This document shows, piece after piece, positions 58,452-64,000 of a stretch of DNA of 64,000 bases. The DNA is taken from NCBI GenBank assembly GCA_030374735.1, contig JASCIV010000014.1, forward strand, positions 19,310 through 83,309, read 5' to 3'. A model generated the notes under the pieces. The model saw nothing but the letters and a program-made list of their open reading frames with translations. It searched no databases and was not told the DNA's origin. A program made the position numbers and the translations under genes. Numbering within the stretch: the first letter of the stretch is position 1; every line of letters begins with the position of its first letter. The DNA comes from Gracilaria caudata (taxonomy: Eukaryota > Rhodophyta > Florideophyceae > Gracilariales > Gracilariaceae).

Positions 58452-60014
58452 GCGCAGTGGCTGTACTTCCCGACTTCTGCCACGCCGTCGGTAAGCGACG
58501 ACGACGACGACCAACCGACCTCGCCAACTTCGCAACCGCGTCCTCGCACACGCGCTGTCGTCGATGACTACGACTACGAGGACGACTTCATTGATGACGG
58601 CGATATCGACCAACCCGACGACGACGACAAGCAGCAAGCAGAGTTTGTTGGATTCGGCGGCTTCTGGGTCGGTTCGGACGACGCTGCCAAGGATCACCCT
58701 GTGGTAGATGGAGATCGTCTTGGAAACGTCGTCCTGGAAAAGCTACCTCTGCGACATACGCGACCTGCTTCGCAGTCTCAACCGTCTCCACCAACTCCAA
58801 ACGCAGCACCTCTTCAACTGCATGGGGACGCACAACAGCCATTACCCTCCAGTGGAGGTGGAGCATCCTCGCACCCCGCTCCAGACGCGCCCCCGAATCC
58901 CCGCAACACGAAAGCTTCGCCTGCAAGTTCAACAGCGGCTGCTGTCACGAATGCCGCCTCACATGCTGTTCAAAAACCCCCAGCTCAGACGAAAATGGCC
59001 CCGATACCAAACAGCATGCAGCACATCGACCATGCTAAGCAGCAGCGCCCTGTTGTGCCCGCATCCACTGGTGCCAACAAGGCCCCGAATATGAAGAGCG
59101 TAGGGTCGGGGCCCGTAGCAGCTCGGTCCGCAGCGAACAACGGCCAATCGGCAAGCTCGTTGAACAATCATGTCAAAGAAGTGACTGTGACTGCGAAGGC
59201 GGGTGCAGCGGTAAACGCCACAGGTGCAGGGGCTACGAAAACTTCAACGTCATCGCGTTCAAGCAAATCGGCACAGGCTCTAGAAGCATCGCTGAAGGCA
59301 TTGCAGCACTTCAGCGCAATGAAGTTTAGTGATAAGAAACCCAAGCTGAATGATCCTGTGATGCAAGAACATTTACATACGCTTCTGCGTACGGCCATTT
59401 CAGCTGGAGAGGCCAAATTGTTCTCGGATATTATGAGAGAAAAACGAGTAGTTGCACTTTCTGACGAGCTATGGACCACAATGAACAAGTGTCTACGAAC
59501 GAAACGAGCCAATCTTGAGACATTAGGACACGCATTGATATGGAGTGCTAGAGAGAAACAGCGCGAGAAAGAGGTGGCCAAAGTGGAGGAGATACTGAAA
59601 GGATATCTGCAGGCGAAGCGAGGAGGAGCAGAAGTTGTGCGCGTGGAATGGAGTGATGAATTGCGAGAGATGCTTTTCGAGTGGTTCGGCAAGAAGAAGG
59701 AGCTGCTAGCGGCGCGAAATCAACTGGGCAGTCGGGTGAAGAGCGTGAAAAAAAGTGTCAACAGTTGGGTAGCGTCGCTAAAGAAGAGCGCTTTCCAGGG
59801 GTTCTCAGTGGCGGAGGAGGAAATCATTCGCGCGTTCCGTGCAGTAGAGGAGAAAAACAAGGCCAAAAAAAGGAAACGCGAGGAGGAGCGCGGGCTTCCC
59901 AAGAAGCCGAAGAAGGAGCGCGCGGACAAGGAGGGGGCGCCACGCGGCGAGGGTGGCGGAGCGGCACGCGGCAGCGGCCCAGTTGCCAACGGAGAGGTGA
60001 TCGAGTTGGACTGA
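58452..60014 (+). CDS. UBN: Ubinuclein/HPC2-like histone chaperone subunit (5' end unresolved)
   Basis: The reading frame is open from 58452 to the stop at 60014 (520 codons), but has no ATG before ~58995. The Hpc2-related (HUN) motif YDYEDDFIDD is encoded at 58569-58598, preceded by five Asp codons and followed by an acidic run and GFGGFWVGSDD, so the real start must lie in an upstream exon spliced into ~58452-58500. A candidate ATG at 58389 in the same frame is cut off by a stop at 58449. The middle (~58760-59270) is Ala/Ser/Pro-rich, and the C-terminal part holds a helical domain (PVMQEHLHTLLRTAISAGEA, LWTTMNKCLRTKRANLETLG, VEWSDELREMLFEWFGKKKE) like the ubinuclein middle domain, then a Lys-rich tail. 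HPC2/UBN proteins work with HIRA to deposit histone H3.3. Confidence 0.8.
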   Translation, partial: AQWLYFPTSATPSVSDDDDDQPTSPTSQPRPRTRAVVDDYDYEDDFIDDGDIDQPDDDDKQQAEFVGFGGFWVGSDDAAKDHPVVDGDRLGNVVLEKLPLRHTRPASQSQPSPPTPNAAPLQLHGDAQQPLPSSGGGASSHPAPDAPPNPRNTKASPASSTAAAVTNAASHAVQKPPAQTKMAPIPNSMQHIDHAKQQRPVVPASTGANKAPNMKSVGSGPVAARSAANNGQSASSLNNHVKEVTVTAKAGAAVNATGAGATKTSTSSRSSKSAQALEASLKALQHFSAMKFSDKKPKLNDPVMQEHLHTLLRTAISAGEAKLFSDIMREKRVVALSDELWTTMNKCLRTKRANLETLGHALIWSAREKQREKEVAKVEEILKGYLQAKRGGAEVVRVEWSDELREMLFEWFGKKKELLAARNQLGSRVKSVKKSVNSWVASLKKSAFQGFSVAEEEIIRAFRAVEEKNKAKKRKREEERGLPKKPKKERADKEGAPRGEGGGAARGSGPVANGEVIELD

Positions 60015-60244
60015 CGCTCCGCTCACACGCCAACACGACTGTAAGCGCGGAAGCGAGCGAATGGGCGTGCGCCCGCGGTTGGTCGTGCGGCAAGTGGCGG
60101 CGCAACAGGTGAACTCGATGAAGGTTCCAAAGCGGCGGACGTGTATGGATGGTGCGGAGCGCGGAGGCGATGATGCGTATAAACGCGAGCAATCCTGTGC
60201 ACGGGGCGCAGTGGCGCGGTGAGCTTGAGCCCGAATACCAAACA

Positions 60245-61471
60245 ATGCTGACGATGACGCATGCGATGCTGCTCTTCTTGACGACGCTTCTCGCCGTGGC
60301 CACGGTGCGTGGCGATGGTGAGAAGCTGCAGCTCCCGGACGAAGAGACGCTGCGCCACCCTCTACCGCGACTACGAGCCAACACTACGCTGGAGTTCGAA
60401 GTGGAGGCGTTGGAGACAGAGCACGCGGTGCTGGCCGAGGTGCACCTCCCGGAGTTCCCGCGCGCGCACTCAAACCGAGTGCGCGCGCTGTTATCCATCT
60501 CTGCGGATAACGATACGCGGCGCGATTCGCGCGCATTCCGCCGAGGGCAATCGGTGTTGTTCGTGGCGTTAACTGTACCCGCACTGGCCAACACAACAAT
60601 CTCGTTGCGAACGGGCGCCGTGAGTGAGGACAACGAAGGAGCGGTATTGTTCGTGCGACGAGAGACCTCGACGGCTGTGGCGTGCCCGGGCAGAGTGCCA
60701 CCAGGCGTGCGCACGTGCAACGGACTGGGGCGGTGCCGCACTAGCACGAACGGCGCGCGGTGCGATTGTCAGCGCGGAGTTTTTGGTGACTTCTGCAATG
60801 AGCGGCTGCGCGCGGCGCCCAGGGCGACACAGCGACCACAATGGGATGGGGAGGTGAGAGCGCTTCCGGAAAGCGCGGTGGTGCAGCTGCGCGAGCAGAA
60901 CAACTACGCCTTCACATGGAGGGGATCGGGAAATGCGTTTGCTCGCACGCGCGTGTTAGAGGGGAGGCTGGAGGAGGTTGGAGAGGTGGTGGGCGGAGGG
61001 GACGGGGAGGTGGGGATGGCGTGCGGCAAACGCAATGGCGAACTGCCATCAGTGGGGCGCGGGCGGGCCACAGAAAGCGTGGTGCAACAGGAGTCGAGGA
61101 CGTTGTTAGAACTGATATGTCAGACTGATGGGAGAGTGCGGCGGGGAGAGTGGGTGGTGTCGCTGTGGACGAACGGCGGCGACGCGGTAGTGAGCGTGCA
61201 GGTGCGCCAATGCGGAGGCGACGCAGGGGAAGAGTGCCCTCTCCAGCGCGACGGCTTCGCGTGGGGAGCGGTGGTGGCGGCGGTGGTGGTGGCGGTGGTG
61301 GTGGCGGCGGTGGTAGTGGCGTTGGTAGTGGCAGTGCGCATGCGGCGGCGGCGGTCTGAGGAGCGCGCTCGGTCGGATGCATGGGAATGGCAGCGAATTG
61401 GCATCATCCGCGTTCCCAGTCGGCGCCGCGTCCACCACCCGCCTGCGGACGATGCCCCTGACAAGCAGTAA
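60245..61471 (+). CDS. Single-pass membrane protein with an EGF-like motif
   Basis: 408 residues from the ATG at 60245, which opens a signal peptide (MLTMTHAMLLFLTTLLAVAT); ATGs at 60149 and 60254 are alternatives. The ectodomain has several N-glycosylation sites and, at ~150-180, a Cys cluster CNGLGRCRTSTNGARCDCQR then GVFGDFCNE, the C-x5-C-x-C-x-G-x-x-x-x-x-C pattern of an EGF-like module. A transmembrane helix near the end consists almost only of Val and Ala (AVVAAVVVAVVVAAVVVALV), encoded by GTG/GCG repeats, and is followed by a basic cytosolic tail (RMRRRRSEERARS). It is a paralogue of the next gene in layout and EGF motif but lacks the RING. Only 46 bp separate the two genes. Confidence 0.75.
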   Translation: MLTMTHAMLLFLTTLLAVATVRGDGEKLQLPDEETLRHPLPRLRANTTLEFEVEALETEHAVLAEVHLPEFPRAHSNRVRALLSISADNDTRRDSRAFRRGQSVLFVALTVPALANTTISLRTGAVSEDNEGAVLFVRRETSTAVACPGRVPPGVRTCNGLGRCRTSTNGARCDCQRGVFGDFCNERLRAAPRATQRPQWDGEVRALPESAVVQLREQNNYAFTWRGSGNAFARTRVLEGRLEEVGEVVGGGDGEVGMACGKRNGELPSVGRGRATESVVQQESRTLLELICQTDGRVRRGEWVVSLWTNGGDAVVSVQVRQCGGDAGEECPLQRDGFAWGAVVAAVVVAVVVAAVVVALVVAVRMRRRRSEERARSDAWEWQRIGIIRVPSRRRVHHPPADDAPDKQ

Positions 61472-61517
61472 AAAAGGGCCGCGCGCGTGCGCTCGCCAAT
61501 GCTCCCCTGCTCGCCCC

Positions 61518-63412
61518 ATGGCGCCGTCGCCGCCGTCGCCGCCGCTGCTGCTGCTGCTGCTGCTGCCGTTGGCCGCCGCGCTACTTCAGCTGCCCGAGCC
61601 GCTTGTCCTCGGACACCCAATTCACATACCCGTGCTGGGTGACAAAAACATTACCTCTTACCAACTGGGGCTGCCGCAGACCTCGAGGCTGTCAATTGAC
61701 GTCGCCTTCGACTCGCCATCTGCCGTGCCACGCCTTCATTTTCCGCGCCCGGTGGCCGTGCTGCACGACGTGTCGAACGTGCCGGAGACGTCGAGAGTGC
61801 CGCAGCTGATCGAGAACCTGTCTGCCCCGCTCTTCCAGCGAGACAATTTTTCCGTAGACACCGATGCGTACAACGCCCGCCTACTGCGGAGTGGCTTTGT
61901 ATCTTTCGTTAGGCCTGACCAGGCTGTAAGTGTGTATAATGTTGCCACTCTTGAAGATCGAGGTCCTTTTCCTAACGGAACGCTTACGCTCACTCTGCTG
62001 GGTGCCGAAAACCCGCCCTTTTGTGCTGGTTTCTTTAGCGACAAGTGGTGCAACTCGAACGGCGAATGCAGGAGCATCTCTGAATCCTCGTCCAGCCGCT
62101 GTGACTGCAAAAAGGGGTTTACCGCCCCACTGTGCACTGAGTCTTTAAGCGATTTTGCGACGGGTGACAGTAATGACCACTTCGATCCAAATGATTTTGA
62201 AGTCGCAGCTTCATCGCTTGAGGAAGAGTACGTCGTCGTTGTAAATCCGTTCAAGACTGTTTATGTAGCGTTCAACTATGCCGCACTTTCTATTCAGCGA
62301 GGCGGCAGGTACGAGTTTTCGGTGCGCATCTTGAAGGGTACTATTTCTACCCAGGATAAACGGTTGATGCGCTGTGAAGTAGCAGCAGCGCCTGAGTTTC
62401 AACCGAACGCGCTGCCAAAGTGGAGTTCTCATTCTAAGGAGTTCAAACGTTCTGGTGGCGATCGTTCTATGTTAGAGGCGAATGTTACGTTCTTCGCACA
62501 GGGTTCTCGCTATATTGTGGCCCTTTTCGCTGATGCATCACATACTGTTAATGGCTTTAATGACTCCGCTGCGTTTTCTATAACGACTCCGCAACTGCTT
62601 ACGCAGACAACTCCTGCTTCGAGACAGCGTTTTTTACCGCAGGCTATGCTGCCTGTTTGTTTGTCGCTTATTTTCATTGCTGCGCTTGCTGTGTTGTTGG
62701 TATTTTGGCTTGACCGACGCTCTGGGAGCAGCAAGATGGTGGATCGACTGTCGGAGGCAGAGCTTCTTAGAATGTATCCCGCCTATGTCGCGGAGAGTGA
62801 TGAAGGTGAATGTCCCATATGTCTAAGTGACATGAAGCTTGGAGATTCACTTCGGGCGCTTCGTTGTGAACATCAATTCCATGCTCAGTGTTTGGATGTA
62901 AGTGAGATGCTTTTTTTTGCGTTTGCGTGGATATGATTCGCTGACAGGCCATTTCATTCTCTTACTGATAGCCATGGGTGACTGAGAACCGAGCAAACTG
63001 TCCGACATGTCGGGCGTCTGTGCGCGTAGATCATCTCTCTGACAATCACCGAGAGCCGGTTTGCTCGCGAAACCGCTCTTGTTGGGGGTTCCTGTTTTGC
63101 GCATGGCGTGATGGCGAAAGAGGGCAAAGGGAACGAGAGCAACAGCAAACGCAAGAGCAAGCAGAGACCCAGCAATCGCTAGAACCCCGAACTGATAATC
63201 TGCAGGACGGTGTGCGAATTGCGTTCCCGGATCGAGTTGACTGGCCATTGCAGATGAGAACGGCTTCCAGCACGCCTCGAACGCAGTCCACAACCCATGC
63301 TGCGTCTGAGGGGGAAAGCGAAGGAACTTCAATGCACACAGCGCTTGACTTGTCTTTTGGTAGTAATCGACGTGAACAGCGTCTTGCTAGTGCTCTTTCT
63401 CGTCCACCTTGA
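61518..63412 (+). CDS. Membrane RING-H2 ubiquitin ligase with EGF-like ectodomain
   Basis: Two exons, join(61518..62897, 62972..63412), 606 residues. The 74-nt intron is GT-AG, phase 0, and falls inside the RING; splicing joins CLD to PWVTENRANCPTCR and completes CPICL-x14-CEHQFHAQC-x-x-PW-x7-CPTC, a canonical RING-H2 (about residues 432-475). The ATG at 61518 starts a signal peptide with an eight-Leu run. The ectodomain (25-370) includes an EGF-like motif at ~168-205 (CNSNGECRSISESSSSRCDC, then KKGFTAPLC). One membrane helix (about 375-398, LPVCLSLIFIAALAVLLVFW) leads to the cytosolic RING. A Gln/Glu-rich tail follows. The layout resembles PA-TM-RING E3 ligases of the endomembrane system, but with an EGF-like module instead of the PA domain. 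It is a tandem neighbour of the related gene at 60245. Confidence 0.88.
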
Positions 63413-64000
63413 AATGAGGTGTGGGTGTTGGACCTATTGGATGTGTATGTGTATCGTGTGTTGCGAACCGTGTAGTCGGCTCCGTTTTTCGGGCCCGTTA
63501 GTGTTATTTGGTTGCTGTGGATTACCCCCAATTGAAGTCGGAACAGGACTCTAGAACTATGTGTGTTGTTTTCGTTTGCGCTGTTGCTGTTCTGAAAGCA
63601 AGAACTATTGCTGTTGGGGACGGCTTTGGTTCTAACTGTTTATCATGTTACGATGGGCGTTGTTCGGGCTCGCGAGTAACTGTCTTGTTAATCATGCAGA
63701 TGTGTTCGATGCGTTTGGATAATAAAGATGGTAGAGAGCTCGCAGGTTAAGCACGCGTGCTTTCGTTGAGGTGCATGCAACCACTCGATGATGATGTGGC
63801 ATGTGCCGCAGGGTCTGCAGTGGCTAGCTGCGCGCCACGTAATTATCTATCTTTTGCTATATCCGATAAGTTACTCCACTGTAATGCGAATTATTCACAT
63901 GATTCTTGGCTTTTAACCCTTTTGACCCGTAATGAATTTATCGCTGTTGAGACAGCATTAAGGGGAACCAATTGAAATCAAGAACCACGGTTCAATCGGG
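63413..64000. other. 3' flank of the RING gene, no further gene seen
   Basis: Short frames only. A gataataaaga signal at ~63718 may be a polyadenylation-type element. Nothing else is recognisable before the window ends. Confidence 0.5.

Overview
The window reads as nuclear DNA of a photosynthetic eukaryote with a primary plastid and few introns, most likely a red alga. The evidence is: a mitochondrial F1 ATP synthase alpha subunit with a presequence; two thylakoid-lumen proteins (HCF136/Ycf48 and a PsbP-domain protein) whose leaders combine a transit peptide with a twin-arginine signal and show no ER signal in front; and typical eukaryotic nuclear genes (TAF10, LIN9, ubinuclein, Utp7/WDR46, RIT1, a cyclin). 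Only three ordinary introns could be placed (75, 82 and 74 nt, all GT-AG). The assignment to red algae is an inference from this compactness and gene content; no rRNA or organelle marker is present.

Layout. 0-3.2 kb: a C2H2 zinc-finger gene and a carnosine-synthase-like ATP-grasp enzyme. 3.2-7.1 kb: gene-poor, with a small cysteine-rich secreted protein gene and a relic related to it. 7.1-10.9 kb: a GT92-like glycosyltransferase and ATP synthase alpha. 10.9-26.7 kb: a low-density stretch with a secreted Cys-rich protein, IPK1, a disordered orphan, an SQS1-like R3H/G-patch protein, two copies of an undescribed small acidic protein family, a DUF1826 protein, and a tandem-repeat Cys-rich secreted protein with decayed repeat units behind it. 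26.7-36.5 kb: a compact island (TAF10, HCF136, a plastid membrane protein, an EamA transporter, Utp7, an orphan, an SMP-30-like propeller). 36.5-39.4 kb: gene-free and increasingly GC-rich. 39.4-52.7 kb: a second compact island (a repeat-rich basic protein, a cyclin, PDX1, a PsbP-domain protein, RIT1, LIN9, and an unusual UBL-thioredoxin-PUB-UIM fusion). 53-64 kb: a PP2C-like pseudophosphatase, a NUDIX hydrolase, a dense array of the palindrome GATTGCAATC, a ubinuclein-like gene, and two adjacent EGF-like membrane proteins, one of them ending in a RING-H2 domain.

Genes in the islands are mostly arranged head to head (HCF136/membrane protein, EamA/Utp7, PsbP/RIT1, LIN9/UBL-Trx) or tail to tail with very short gaps (17 bp between stop codons at 30.0 kb). 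There are no operons. Functional themes are plastid photosystem II biogenesis, transcription and chromatin (TAF10, LIN9, ubinuclein), ribosome biogenesis and tRNA modification (Utp7, SQS1-like, RIT1), ubiquitin handling, and secreted Cys-rich proteins. The strongest unusual signals are the UBL-Trx-PUB-STI1-UIM protein, the PP2C that has lost its metal ligands, the GATTGCAATC array, the decaying Cys-rich repeat family, and the paired orphan family ending in HLGGDDxDDEYVT.
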